Source: VRUE01 sp963805455 (lineage in GTDB: Bacteria; Actinomycetota; Thermoleophilia; Solirubrobacterales; 70-9). Taken from it: a stretch of DNA of 64,000 bases. The translations under genes were made by a program, and so were the position numbers. The DNA lies in contig CAWDUJ010000001.1 in the NCBI GenBank assembly GCA_963805455.1, positions 124,001 to 188,000 of the forward strand, in the 5' to 3' direction. Below, piece by piece: positions 34,806 to 43,517 of the stretch; the first letter of the stretch is position 1; each line of letters starts with the position of its first letter. A model generated the notes under the pieces. The model worked only from the letters and a program-made list of their open reading frames with translations. It searched no databases and was not told the origin of the DNA.

Positions 34806-35726
34806 CTACGGAATGCGGCGAATGTTGGAGAGCAGCGTCTCCTTGATCTGGCTGATGATCTCGAGCGCGTCGTTCCACTCGCGCTGCCAGACGTTGCGGC
34901 CGAAGATGACGCCGCTGCCGCCGGCCGCCATGATCTCGCGAGTGTGGTTGAGGACGGTCTCGTCGTCGACCTTCGAGCCGCCGGAGAGCACCACCAGCGA
35001 GCGGCCGGCGGATTCGACGCACTGGCGGATCGCCTCGGCCTCGTCGACCTCCATCTCGTTGTAGGGCGCCTGCGCGTCCTTGTCCTTGGCGGAGTCGATC
35101 TTCGGCATGTTGAGCTTGACCACGTCGGCACCCATCTCCATCGCCAGGCGGGCGGCGTAGTCGATCGCGTAAAAGGAGCTTGGGCCGCCCTTGGCGTCGA
35201 CCGCTTCGCCGCGCGGGTAGGACCAGACGACCAGCGGCATCCCGTAGCGGTCGCAGTCCTGGCGCACCGTGCGCAGCTGGGCGAGGTCCTCGTCCTGGCG
35301 CGGGGAGCCGACGTAGAGCGTGTAACCGACCGCGTCGGCGCCGAGCCGGACAGCGTCCTCGACGCTGGCGTTGCAGCTCGAGAAGGCTTGGGCCGAGGAG
35401 GGTAGGTCGGTCTTGCCGTTGACCTTGAGGATCAGGGGCACCTGGCCGGCGTAGTCGGGGTAGTACTTGGTCGCCATTCCGATCTGGCAGGCGAGGGCGG
35501 AGTAGCCGGCCTCGGCCGCGAGCCGGAATTGGTAGTCGGGGTCCTTCGACGCGGGGTTGGGGAAGAAGTCGCGCGGGCCGTGCTCGATGCCCTGGTCGAT
35601 CGGCAGCAGCATCAGGGTTCCGTTGCCGGGGCCGAACTCGAACAGCAGCCTCCGCAGCCGGGTTCGTTTGCCGGGGGCCAGCTCCGCCAGCAGCGATTTC
35701 TGCTCGGTCAGGCTCTTCAACTCCAC
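34806..35726 (-). CDS. Class I fructose-bisphosphate aldolase, FbaB/DhnA type
   Basis: About 306 residues, TIM barrel Schiff-base aldolase. Family motifs: LMLLPIDQGIEHGPRDFF, ADAVGYTLYVGS, the Schiff-base lysine in ADVVKLNMPK, VVLSGGSKVDDE and GGSGVIFGRNVWQR. It would cleave or form fructose-1,6-bisphosphate in glycolysis/gluconeogenesis. GTG 35726 (VELKSLTEQK) is chosen because GGAGGAGAAAGC directly precedes it; an earlier in-frame start at 35801 would add residues unlike the family. Confidence 0.88.
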   Translation of the reverse strand: MELKSLTEQKSLLAELAPGKRTRLRRLLFEFGPGNGTLMLLPIDQGIEHGPRDFFPNPASKDPDYQFRLAAEAGYSALACQIGMATKYYPDYAGQVPLILKVNGKTDLPSSAQAFSSCNASVEDAVRLGADAVGYTLYVGSPRQDEDLAQLRTVRQDCDRYGMPLVVWSYPRGEAVDAKGGPSSFYAIDYAARLAMEMGADVVKLNMPKIDSAKDKDAQAPYNEMEVDEAEAIRQCVESAGRSLVVLSGGSKVDDETVLNHTREIMAAGGSGVIFGRNVWQREWNDALEIISQIKETLLSNIRRIP

Positions 35727-35849
35727 GCTTTCTCCTCCTCGGTTCTCAGAAGTCGGATGTCTTGGCAGTATGCCACCGGACCGGGGCTGTGGGCAGGCCA
35801 TCGGCGGCCGGTTATCCTCGTTGGGTGGTGAGCGAGCAAGGCGGCAGCC

Positions 35850-36617
35850 ATGAGTGAGACAGAGCTCAGCGTCATCTGCAAGAACTGCGGTTCGGAGGTC
35901 AGTCCCTACGTCACCGAGTGCCCGTACTGCGGGGCTCGGCTGCGGAAGCGGGCGCCAAAGCTGGAGCGCCGTGGAGACGCGCTCGAGGCGCGGCCCAAGC
36001 GCCGGGCCTCACGCCTGCGGAGCCGCCTGCGGAGCCGCTCGGCGGGCGCGGTCACCGAGCGCCCCTACGCGACCTGGGCCGCGACCGGGGGCTCTGCCGG
36101 GCTCCTGCTCGTCCAGAAGGCGACCGGGTCCTCGCTCGCGGGTGTGGGCGGCCTCGAGATCCCGTTCAACGACCAGTGGTGGCGGCTGTTCACCGCGCCG
36201 TTCGCCTACGTCGACGTCGGCTATCTGTTCGTCGTTGCGATCGCCCTGGTGCTCTTCGCCTCCGGAGTCGAGCGCCGCCTGGGCAGCTTCGCGACCGCGG
36301 TCCTGCTGATCGCCTGCGGCGCGCTCGGGATGCTGGCCGGCGCCGGCGTCGCCGAAGCGGAAGGCGGCTTTGCCCTGATCGCGGGCGGGAACGGGATGGC
36401 GCTCGGCTCGATCGCCGCCTGGTTTGCGATCCGCCGCGCCGAGGCACGGCGGGCGATCGACCAGGACTTCGACCTGATCGGCGTCGCCGTCGCCGCCGCG
36501 GTCATCCTGCTGCTGCCCGTCTTCGAGTCGAGCGCCGACGTGTTCGTCGGCCTCGCGGGAGGCGCTGTCGGCGCCCTCGCCGGGCTTGCCGCCTCGGCGC
36601 TGGGTTCATCCGAATAA
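35850..36617 (+). CDS. Zinc-ribbon rhomboid-like membrane protein lacking catalytic Ser/His
   Basis: 255 residues. An N-terminal zinc ribbon (C10xxC13...C24xxC27: CKNCG and CPYCG) is followed by a basic linker and ~6 hydrophobic helices. The rhomboid L1-loop pattern WWRLFTAPFAYVDVGYLF is clear, but at the active-site loop the sequence is AGGNGMALGS, with Asn in place of the GxSG serine, and the last helix (DVFVGLAGGAVGALAG) lacks the catalytic His. So it is most like a catalytically dead rhomboid pseudoprotease. It is followed six bases later by micro-ORF copy 4. Confidence 0.75.
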   Translation: MSETELSVICKNCGSEVSPYVTECPYCGARLRKRAPKLERRGDALEARPKRRASRLRSRLRSRSAGAVTERPYATWAATGGSAGLLLVQKATGSSLAGVGGLEIPFNDQWWRLFTAPFAYVDVGYLFVVAIALVLFASGVERRLGSFATAVLLIACGALGMLAGAGVAEAEGGFALIAGGNGMALGSIAAWFAIRRAEARRAIDQDFDLIGVAVAAAVILLLPVFESSADVFVGLAGGAVGALAGLAASALGSSE

Positions 36618-36622
36618 CCTGA

Positions 36623-36691
36623 ATGAGTGCGGAGCGAGCAAGCGTGCATATCTGGTTCTTCGCGCCGCGAGCAAAGCACGAAAGGTGTTGA
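36623..36691 (+). CDS. MSAERA micro-ORF, copy 4 of the dispersed junction element
   Basis: ATG-started 22-codon frame: MSAERASVHIWFFAPRAK then HERC, TGA at 36689-36691. The next gene starts right after it (GTG 36692 or ATG 36695). This copy has the best reading frame of the four and the only ATG. TTCGCGC (36659-36665) and GCACGAA (36676-36682) could pair with one mismatch, as in the other copies. Confidence 0.5.
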   Translation: MSAERASVHIWFFAPRAKHERC

Positions 36692-36694
36692 GTG

Positions 36695-37027
36695 ATGGCT
36701 CACGAGGACCCCGAGCGGCTCACCGCCGCGATCGAGCGCCTGACCGACGCCGAGCGCTTCGCAGAAGCCGAGACGATCGTCGCCCGGGCCGCGCCCGACC
36801 TGCAGCGGGTTCTGGCGTCGGCGATGGCCGAGGGCGGCTGGTTCGGCGATTCGCACGAGGCCGAGGCACTGCGTGCTGCAACCGTCCCCGACCCCGATGA
36901 GCGGATCACCGCGGTCAAATCCCTCCTCGCCGAGGAGGCGCGGATGGGGATGATGGTTGGGGTCGCGGTGGGCTGGGCACTGAAGGAGGAGTTGATGGAC
37001 CAAGACCAGACGAAGGGAGATCGTTAG
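36695..37027 (+). CDS. Small helical protein, unknown, coupled to metallo-hydrolase
   Basis: 110 residues. Sequence is mostly alpha-helical (PERLTAAIERLTDAERFAEA, then RVLASAMAEGGWFGDSHEAE) and ends EELMDQDQTKGDR. No membrane segment and no recognised family. It ends directly against the next gene's ATG (TAG then ATG at 37028), so it is probably a partner in the same operon. Confidence 0.6.
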   Translation: MAHEDPERLTAAIERLTDAERFAEAETIVARAAPDLQRVLASAMAEGGWFGDSHEAEALRAATVPDPDERITAVKSLLAEEARMGMMVGVAVGWALKEELMDQDQTKGDR

Positions 37028-37741
37028 ATGGACATCCGTTACCACGGGCATTCGTGCTTCGAACTGAGCGACGGCGAGGCGAGGGTCCTGATCGACCCGT
37101 TTCTGAAGCCGAACAACCCGGCCGCGGTCGTCACCGCCGAGGAAGTCGACCCCACCCACATCGCGATCTCCCACGGCCACATCGACCACATCGCCGACGC
37201 GGTCCCCGTCGCGACCAGGACCGGCGCCGAGTGCGTCGCGATCGTCGAGATCGCGAACTGGCTCAAAGAGCAGGGAGTGGACGCGATCCATGACCCGAAC
37301 CTGGGAGGGACCGTCAGGTTCGACTGGGGCTGGATCAAGCTCGTTCCGGCCTGGCACACGAGCACGATCGCCGGCTCCGAGGAAGCGCCGTTCAGCCCGA
37401 CCCCGGGAACCGTGACCGGGACCCCCGCCGGCCTCCTGATCTCGATCGGGGGAAAGACCGTCTACCACGCCGGGGACACCTGTCTGTTCGGGGACATGAA
37501 ACTGATCGCCGAGCGCAACCCGATCGATGTCGCGCTGCTGCCGATCGGCGGCCACTACACGATGGACCGTCACGACGCGGCATACGCGGCGGAGCTGATC
37601 GACGCGGCGACCGTGATCCCGATGCACTACGACACCTTCCCCGCGATCGCCGCCGACAGCGGATCGTTCAAATCCGAGATCGAGTCGGCGACCTCGATCG
37701 AGGTCGAGCTGATGGACCCAGAGGAGACGCTGACCCTCTGA
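37028..37741 (+). CDS. UPF0173-type metal-dependent hydrolase (metallo-beta-lactamase fold)
   Basis: 237 residues. Metal motif HGHIDHI with later VYHAGDTCLFGDM and the C-terminal MHYDTFPAI histidine. N-terminal YHGHSCFELSDGEARVLIDP is the UPF0173 signature. A cytosolic hydrolase of unknown substrate; it resembles UlaG-like lactonases. The final TGA overlaps the ATG of the R2lox-like gene by one base (TGATG). Confidence 0.85.
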   Translation: MDIRYHGHSCFELSDGEARVLIDPFLKPNNPAAVVTAEEVDPTHIAISHGHIDHIADAVPVATRTGAECVAIVEIANWLKEQGVDAIHDPNLGGTVRFDWGWIKLVPAWHTSTIAGSEEAPFSPTPGTVTGTPAGLLISIGGKTVYHAGDTCLFGDMKLIAERNPIDVALLPIGGHYTMDRHDAAYAAELIDAATVIPMHYDTFPAIAADSGSFKSEIESATSIEVELMDPEETLTL

Positions 37742-38667
37742 TGGACGCCGGGGAAGCAACCGGGACGAGGCCGCGGACCGAGCGCGAGGACTTCCAGGCG
37801 ACCGCCGACCCGGCGTTGATGGAGGAGGCCGATCGCACCGCGGAGGTCAAGCTCCTCACCTACGCCGAGCTCTACCTGCTCTGGGAGCGCCAGCAGTGGC
37901 TGACCCAGGACCTCGACTTCAGCCGCGACCGCGACGACTGGCACGAGCGGATTCCCCCCGAGGAGCGCTTCCAGCGGATGTACGGCCTGTCCTCGTTCTT
38001 CATCGGCGAGCAGAAGGTGGCCGAGGAGCTGGGGCCGATCATGCGGGCGGCGCCGACCGAGGATCAGAAACTCTTCCTCTGCACCCAGATCGCCGACGAG
38101 GCGCGGCACGTCCGCTTCTTCGAGCGTTTCTACCGCGAGGTCGGCGTGCTCGAGTCCGACGACCTCTCGCAGATGCTCGAGCAGACCTCGGCGCACCTCA
38201 ACGCCAACTTCGCCCGCCTCTTCGACGAGATGCTGAAGCAGCGCACCGACCGCCTCTCGGTCGAGCCCGAGGACACCGAGGCCCTGGTCGAGGCGGTGAC
38301 CATCTACCACATGGTCATCGAGGGCATGCTGGCCCTCACCGGCCAGCACTTCATCATGGACTTCAACGAACGCGAAGGGACGTTGCCGGCCTTCGTCGAG
38401 GGGTTCCAGAACGTGGCCCGCGACGAGCACCGCCACGTCGCCTTCGGGTCCGTCTTCCTGCGTGAGAAGGCGCACGAGGACGACCGCTACAAGGACGCCA
38501 TCCAGCGCGCCCTTCAGGAGTCGCTTCCGGTCGCCGACGGTGTCCTCTCACCACCCTGGGTCGAGGAGGTCGAGGACCCGGATCTGTTCGGCTACTCCCT
38601 CGACGAAACGCGCCAGTTCGCTGGGACCTGCCTGGCGCGCAGGCTCAAGGTGATCGGCCTGACCTAG
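37741..38667 (+). CDS. R2lox-like (R2-like ligand-binding) oxidase
   Basis: 308 residues, ferritin-like four-helix bundle with dinuclear metal ligands E90, E120, H123 (ADEARHVRF), E194 and E229, H232 (DEHRHVAFG). V93 and Y189 sit at the positions of the Val-Tyr ether crosslink of R2lox (three after the first Glu, five before the third), whereas classical ribonucleotide reductase R2 proteins lack this pair. This suggests a Mn/Fe oxidase rather than NrdB; no nrdA is nearby. The physiological substrate of R2lox is unknown. Confidence 0.75.
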   Translation: MDAGEATGTRPRTEREDFQATADPALMEEADRTAEVKLLTYAELYLLWERQQWLTQDLDFSRDRDDWHERIPPEERFQRMYGLSSFFIGEQKVAEELGPIMRAAPTEDQKLFLCTQIADEARHVRFFERFYREVGVLESDDLSQMLEQTSAHLNANFARLFDEMLKQRTDRLSVEPEDTEALVEAVTIYHMVIEGMLALTGQHFIMDFNEREGTLPAFVEGFQNVARDEHRHVAFGSVFLREKAHEDDRYKDAIQRALQESLPVADGVLSPPWVEEVEDPDLFGYSLDETRQFAGTCLARRLKVIGLT

Positions 38668-38676
38668 GCGCCTGGA

Positions 38677-40245
38677 CTATTCGGCCGGAGCGGTTTCAGA
38701 TGCTTCGGTGCTCCCCGGTGCTTCTTCGCCGGCGGGCACGGCCGGCGCCGGCGGAGGAGTTTCGACCGGGGCCGGGGGTGCCACTTCGGCAGGCGGAGCG
38801 GCGGGGGCGCTGCCGACAGTGACGACGACCGTTTCGCCGCCTTCCGGAGCGCCGGCGGAGCGGCTCGTGGTCGTCGCTTCGGTCACCGCGGGGGCGCCGT
38901 TGCCTTCAGCTGTCACGCCGTCGCCGGAAGCGTTCGACGGAGCGGCCGGGTCGGCGGTGGTATCCATTTCGGGCGCCGGGACGGGAGCGGGATCTTCGGC
39001 CGCGGGCGCTTCTGCCGGCGGCGGGACCGGGGCGACCGCTTCGGCCGGGTCCGGAGCCGGCTTCGCGAGCTGGCTCGGGGCCAGGGCCGGAGAAATCGAG
39101 TGGGCGCTCGAGGTCATCGCCGGCGGCGTGGCCGGCCTCTGGGGTGTTGTCACCTGCTGTTTGACCTCGACCGCACCGGCGGTGAGGACCGCGGCGGTGA
39201 CGACTCCGGCGACGGCCTTGCTGCCGATCGCCCCGCCGACGGCGCCGAGGCCCCCGGCGGCGCCGCTGCTGCTGAGCGCGGCGCTGACGGTGCTGACGGC
39301 ACCCGCACCCGCACCCGCGCCGGCGCCTGTCGCGCCTGCGCCCGCGCTGGCGGTTGCGCCTGCGCCCGCGGTGGCGCCGCTGCCTCCGCCGAGGCCGAGC
39401 TTGGAAAGGATGAAGCCTTTGAAGGCGATCAGCGGGCCGGCCGGGAACAGCGCTGCCAGCGCCTTGTCGTTGGAGCGGATCTGGGAGCGGAAGTCGGAGC
39501 ACTCCTCGCAGTCGCGCACGTGGCGGCGGACCGGGCCGGTGACCTTGCGCAGTCCCTCGGTCGCCTCGGCGAGCTCGATCCGGACCTCACCACAGGTCAG
39601 CTGGCGGGCCTGGCTCGCCTCGGCGAGGGAGATCCGGGCACGGACCAGAAGCGACTTGACCGACGGGACGCTGGTCTCCATCGCCTGGGCGATTTCCTCG
39701 TAGGACATCGCGTCCATCTCGCGCAGCATCAGCGCCGAGCGCTGGGTCTCGGGGAGCTTGCCGACATCGGCGAGGAGCTGGCGGAACTCCTCGCGGTTGT
39801 GGACCTTCTCGGCGGTCGAGGCGGCCTCGACCATCGGGACCATGTCCATGGATTCCTGAGCGTCGGCGGTCGGTTTGCGAAGGTGGTTGAGGCAGCGGTT
39901 GCGCGCGATACGGTAGAGCCACGGCCGCAGGTTGATCTCGCGGTCGTCGGCGAGCATCGCCCGGTATGAGTTGACGAAGACCTCCTGCAGCACGTCCTCG
40001 GCGTCCTCGGTCGAGCCGAGCATCTGCCGGCAGAAGCCCAGCAGGCGGCCCTGGTAGCGATCGACGATCGTCTCGAAGGCTCCGGGATTACCGTTCCGGG
40101 CCATCGAGATCAGGCGAGGATCCCCCTGCAGTTTCAGCAGTGGGGAGCGGCGGGCTAGAAGTCCGCGCTGACTGGCGTGTGTTAGAGCCGATGCCTCCAA
40201 GCTTCCTCCCAGGGAAGGCGTTAACTGGTCTGCCCGTAGAGACAC
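38677..40245 (-). CDS. ECF-type sigma factor fused to zinc-finger and membrane-anchored Pro/Ala/Glu-rich tail
   Basis: 522 residues from GTG 40245 (MSLRADQLTPSLGG). Sigma-2 at ~50-122 (ETIVDRYQGRLLGFCRQMLG, EDVLQEVF, LRPWLYRIARNRCLNHLR), sigma-4 at ~158-210 (LPETQRSALMLREMDAMSYE, VPSVKSLLVRAR). Next comes an anti-sigma-like ZAS motif (LTCGEVRIEL...HVRDCEECSDF: C218, H242, C246, C249), an Ala/Gly repeat region, a hydrophobic segment at ~335-360 (VGGAIGSKAVAGVVTAAVLT) and a long Pro/Ala/Glu tail. So sigma and anti-sigma-like modules lie in one chain. Upstream codons read through tRNA-Leu and are rejected as start. Confidence 0.8.
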   Translation of the reverse strand: MSLRADQLTPSLGGSLEASALTHASQRGLLARRSPLLKLQGDPRLISMARNGNPGAFETIVDRYQGRLLGFCRQMLGSTEDAEDVLQEVFVNSYRAMLADDREINLRPWLYRIARNRCLNHLRKPTADAQESMDMVPMVEAASTAEKVHNREEFRQLLADVGKLPETQRSALMLREMDAMSYEEIAQAMETSVPSVKSLLVRARISLAEASQARQLTCGEVRIELAEATEGLRKVTGPVRRHVRDCEECSDFRSQIRSNDKALAALFPAGPLIAFKGFILSKLGLGGGSGATAGAGATASAGAGATGAGAGAGAGAVSTVSAALSSSGAAGGLGAVGGAIGSKAVAGVVTAAVLTAGAVEVKQQVTTPQRPATPPAMTSSAHSISPALAPSQLAKPAPDPAEAVAPVPPPAEAPAAEDPAPVPAPEMDTTADPAAPSNASGDGVTAEGNGAPAVTEATTTSRSAGAPEGGETVVVTVGSAPAAPPAEVAPPAPVETPPPAPAVPAGEEAPGSTEASETAPAE

Positions 40246-40309
40246 CGTACCAAGGGGGTAGTTGCGGTCACAGAGCATTTTTAGGATCGATTTAAGCTCT
40301 GCAGCCGAA

Positions 40310-40395
40310 TGCCCGGGGCGGGACTCGAACCCGCAAGCCCCCGAGGGGGCAGCGCCTTTTAAGGGCGCCGCTTTTACCAGTTTCGCCACCCGGGC
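40310..40395 (-). tRNA. tRNA-Leu (anticodon TAA)
   Basis: Minus strand, 86 nt with the long variable arm of class II tRNAs (GCCCCCTCGGGGGC). Acceptor GCCCGGG pairs with CCCGGGC, discriminator A; anticodon loop CTTAAAA between GCGCC and GGCGC gives TAA; T-arm GCGGG-TTCGAGT-CCCGC. No encoded CCA. It reads UUA. Confidence 0.93.
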
Positions 40396-40517
40396 CGCTT
40401 GATTATCCGCCGTCTCCTCCGCTTCGCGTCCGGGGACGGCGGCAAGCGCCATATCGGCGCCGCTCGCGGAATCAGGTCGTGACGCTCGCTGATTGGTTCC
40501 CCCATAGGATTTGACCC

Positions 40518-42128
40518 GTGGAGCATGGGGGGAAGATCGTTGCCAGGGCGCTGAAGTCGCGCGGGGTCAGCCATCTCTTCACGCTGTCGGGCGGGCACCT
40601 TTTCTCGATCTACGACGGCTGCCGGGCGGAGGGGATCGAGATCGTCGACGTTCGCCACGAGCAATCCGCCGCGTTCGCCGCCGAGGGCTTCGCAAAGGCG
40701 ACCCGGAGCGTGGGGGTCGCGGCGCTCACCGCAGGCCCCGGAGTGACCAACGGGATGAGCGCGATCGCCAGCGCCCAGGCGAACGGATCGCCTGTCTGCG
40801 TCCTCGGCGGCCGGGCGCCGGAGCTGCGATGGGGCGCCGGCTCGCTGCAGGAGATCGATCACCTCCCCTTCGTCTCACCCCTGGTCAAGGACGCGCAAAC
40901 GGTCAAGGACCCGGCACGGATCGCGGCGATGACAACCGCCGCACTGGACCTCGCCGGCGCGGCGCCGAGCGGCCCGACATTCCTCGACTACCCGCTCGAC
41001 GTCGTCTTCAGCGAGGCGGAGGCCGAGATCCCCGACCTCCCGGCGACAAACGGGTCCGCGGCGGCCGGCGTTGAGGAGGCGGCAACGCTCCTGGCGGGGG
41101 CCGAGCGGCCGGCGATCATGGCCGGGTCCGGTCTCTACTGGGGAAGGGGAGAGGATGGGCTCCGCGCCCTGGCCGAGCTGCTCGGGATCCCGGTCTTCCT
41201 CAACGGCCTCGGCCGCGGGTGCCTGCCGGCGGATCACGAGCTCGCCTTCAGCCGGGCCCGCGGCACCGGCCTCGGCGACGCCGACGTCGCCCTTCTGATC
41301 GGCGTCCCGATCGACTTCAGACTCGGTTTCGGCGGCAGCTTCGGCGAGAAGACCGAGTTGATCCGCCTGGATGCAGCCCCGAACGAGCTCAGTGCCAACC
41401 GGATGCCCGAGCTCGATCTGGTCGGCGACGTGCGGGCCACGCTCGAGGCGCTTGTCGAGGCGATCGGCGAGGGGAACCTGCGAACCGGCCCCTGGATCGA
41501 GCAGCTTCGGAACGTCGAGCAGGAGAGGCGCGCCGCCGAGCAGGACGAGATCAATGACGATCGCTCCCCGCTGCACCCGGTCCGCGTCTACAAGGAGTTG
41601 GGCGAGGTGCTCGAACGCGATGCGATCGTGATCGGCGACGGCGGCGACTTCGTCTCCTACGCGGGTCGCTATATAGAGACGTACGAGCCAGGGTGCTGGA
41701 TGGACCCGGGGCCATTCGGGTGTCTCGGAGCCGGTCCCGGTCAGGCGATCGGCGCCAAGCTAGCCCATCCGGAGCGCCAGGTCTGCCTGCTGCTCGGCGA
41801 CGGCGCATTCGGGTTTGCCGGGATCGAGTTCGACACAATGGCGCGTCACGGTCTCGGAGTCGTCGGCGTGATGGGGAACAACGGGATCTGGGCCCTCGAG
41901 CATCATCCGATGAAGTTCCTCTACGGCTACTCGGTCGCGGCCAAGCTGCGGCCGGAAACGCCCTATGAGGAGATGGTCGAGGCGCTCGGGTGCGACGGGA
42001 TCGTCGTCCGCGAGCCGGGGGAGCTGAGGCCGGCGCTGGAGCGGGCCTTCGGGTCGGGGAGGCCGACCCTGGTCAACGTCATGACCGACCCCGAGGTCGT
42101 CTACCCGCGCAAGTCCAATCTGGCTTGA
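40518..42128 (+). CDS. ThDP-dependent acetolactate synthase-like enzyme
   Basis: 536 residues, GTG start. ThDP-enzyme layout: N-terminal Pyr domain (HLFTLSGGHLFSIYDGC, catalytic Glu in DVRHEQSAAFAAEGFA, AGPGVTNG), a central domain (~190-320) and C-terminal PP domain with GDGAFGFAGIEFDT and GNNGIWALEHH (diphosphate/Mg motif GDG...NN). It differs from classical IlvB in length and in the central domain, so a role in oxalyl-CoA, benzoylformate or another 2-oxoacid decarboxylation is possible. No small subunit nearby. Divergent from tRNA-Leu. Confidence 0.8.
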   Translation: MEHGGKIVARALKSRGVSHLFTLSGGHLFSIYDGCRAEGIEIVDVRHEQSAAFAAEGFAKATRSVGVAALTAGPGVTNGMSAIASAQANGSPVCVLGGRAPELRWGAGSLQEIDHLPFVSPLVKDAQTVKDPARIAAMTTAALDLAGAAPSGPTFLDYPLDVVFSEAEAEIPDLPATNGSAAAGVEEAATLLAGAERPAIMAGSGLYWGRGEDGLRALAELLGIPVFLNGLGRGCLPADHELAFSRARGTGLGDADVALLIGVPIDFRLGFGGSFGEKTELIRLDAAPNELSANRMPELDLVGDVRATLEALVEAIGEGNLRTGPWIEQLRNVEQERRAAEQDEINDDRSPLHPVRVYKELGEVLERDAIVIGDGGDFVSYAGRYIETYEPGCWMDPGPFGCLGAGPGQAIGAKLAHPERQVCLLLGDGAFGFAGIEFDTMARHGLGVVGVMGNNGIWALEHHPMKFLYGYSVAAKLRPETPYEEMVEALGCDGIVVREPGELRPALERAFGSGRPTLVNVMTDPEVVYPRKSNLA

Positions 42129-42514
42129 GGAGCCGGGTGCCCGGCGTTCGCGGAGCGGGGTTCGGGACGAGAATCGACCGCCATTGCTGGCGGCCGATTC
42201 AAAGTGGCCCCTCAGGACGGGCAGGGGTACGTCTTCAGGGACCAGTATTTACTCTCGGGGCCCAGACGGCGGGAGGCGCCATGATGCGGCAATCGCCCGA
42301 GCCCTTCGAACGGGATTGGAAACAAGCGTGAGCCCATCCCCTTTCCCGATGCAATCGATTATCTGCCCGCCTATCCGATCTGTCTAGTGATGCATTATCT
42401 GGCTACTGATTTATAGGTAGAGACGGAATACCAAGTTTTATGGGTTCGAGCAGTTTGTTTACCCATCTGTAGGGGCACGCAGTTACACCCTGTACACGTG
42501 GTCCCAAAATCGCC
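42129..42514. other. Gene-free convergent interval
   Basis: 386 bp between the ThDP-enzyme stop and the stop of ppx. No convincing frame, tRNA or long hairpin. Base composition drops well below the window average between 42350 and 42480, with two TTATCTG occurrences (~42360 and ~42395), a short GCCGGGTGCCCGGC palindrome (42132-42145) just after the upstream gene that may serve in termination, and no recognisable promoter leading into a gene. Confidence 0.7.
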
Positions 42515-43456
42515 TCATTCCGAGCCCCCACGGGCGGCCGCCGCGATCGCCGCTCCGTAGAGGATGTCGTGCTCGGAGACCTCGATCTCCTCCAGCTCGA
42601 AGGCCCGCATCGTCTCGACCAGGATCACGACGCCGGCGATGATCGTGGGTGCCCGGTCCGGGTGCAGGCCGACGATCCCGGCCCGCTCCGCGAGTGGTGC
42701 CGCGGCGAACCTCGAGAGCAGGCGCTGGATCGTCGGCAGCGAAAGAATCTGGCCGTGAACCCGCTCGGGGTCGTAGGGGTCGAGCCCGAGCTCGACCGCA
42801 GCGAGCGACGTCGGGGTGCCGGCGACCGCGATCCCCTTGGCGGCTCTCGCCTCGGGCACCCCGGCGACCGAGGCCTCGATCAGCGTGCGGGCGTCGGCGG
42901 CAAGCGCCTCGAGCTCGAGAGTGGTGGGGGGGTCGGTGGCGATGTGGCGCTCGGTGTGGCGGACGACGCCTGCCTGCAATGAGGTGTGGAAGTCGATCCG
43001 GTCCCCGTGGCCGACGATCAGCTCGGTCGAGCCGCCGCCGATGTCGATAACGAGCACAGGCTCGATCGAGGGCCGTTCGGCGGTGGCCCCGACGTAGGTC
43101 AGCCGGGCCTCCTCCTCGCCGTCAAGGATCCGCGCCGAGAGCGCGAACCGCTCACGCAGCTCGGCGACGAATGCGTCGCCGTTGTCGGCGTCGCGGACGG
43201 CGCTGGTCGCGATCGCATCGGTCTCCTCGACGCCGGCGGAATCGCAGGCCTTGACGTACTCGGCGATCACCCCGCAGGTCTCCTCGATCGCCTCCGAGGA
43301 CAGCTGCCCGGAGAGGTCGACCCCGCGCCCGAGCCGGGTGACCCGACTCTGGCGCTCGAGCCGATCGACGCGGCCGTCGGCGACGTCGGCGACGAACAAT
43401 CGGGTCGAGTTGGTGCCGATGTCGATAACGGCGACCCTGGTGGAGCTCCCTGGCAT
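42515..43456 (-). CDS. ppx: Ppx/GppA exopolyphosphatase or guanosine pentaphosphate phosphohydrolase
   Basis: 313 residues of the actin-like ASKHA fold. N-terminal phosphate loop VAVIDIGTNSTRLFVADV and second loop VLVIDIGGGSTELIVGHG; ATSAVRDA and VAGTPTSLAAVELGL fit the family. At this length it has only the catalytic domain, without the C-terminal HD domain of E. coli Ppx/GppA, as is usual in actinobacteria. It degrades polyphosphate and/or pppGpp. Confidence 0.92.
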   Translation of the reverse strand: MPGSSTRVAVIDIGTNSTRLFVADVADGRVDRLERQSRVTRLGRGVDLSGQLSSEAIEETCGVIAEYVKACDSAGVEETDAIATSAVRDADNGDAFVAELRERFALSARILDGEEEARLTYVGATAERPSIEPVLVIDIGGGSTELIVGHGDRIDFHTSLQAGVVRHTERHIATDPPTTLELEALAADARTLIEASVAGVPEARAAKGIAVAGTPTSLAAVELGLDPYDPERVHGQILSLPTIQRLLSRFAAAPLAERAGIVGLHPDRAPTIIAGVVILVETMRAFELEEIEVSEHDILYGAAIAAAARGGSE

Positions 43457-43517
43457 GGTGGCGGCACTCTAGAGATGCGCGATCCCGATCGCCGGGATGG
43501 CGAAAAACGTATGATCA

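Noticed and set aside
37741..38667. Annotation as ribonucleotide reductase beta subunit (NrdB)
   Set aside because: Ligand spacing and Val-Tyr positions fit R2lox better and no nrdA lies nearby.
38708..39703. Plus-strand frame over the Ala/Pro-rich sigma-factor tail
   Set aside because: Mirror of low-complexity coding sequence; no start context or family.
40246..40452. N-terminal extension of the sigma factor through tRNA-Leu
   Set aside because: The residues are a translated tRNA (KAAPLKGAAPSGACGFESRPGH-like); start placed at GTG 40245.
42434..42460. GGGTTCGAG resembling a tRNA T-loop in the gap after the ThDP enzyme
   Set aside because: No pairing strand or acceptor stem around it; judged chance.
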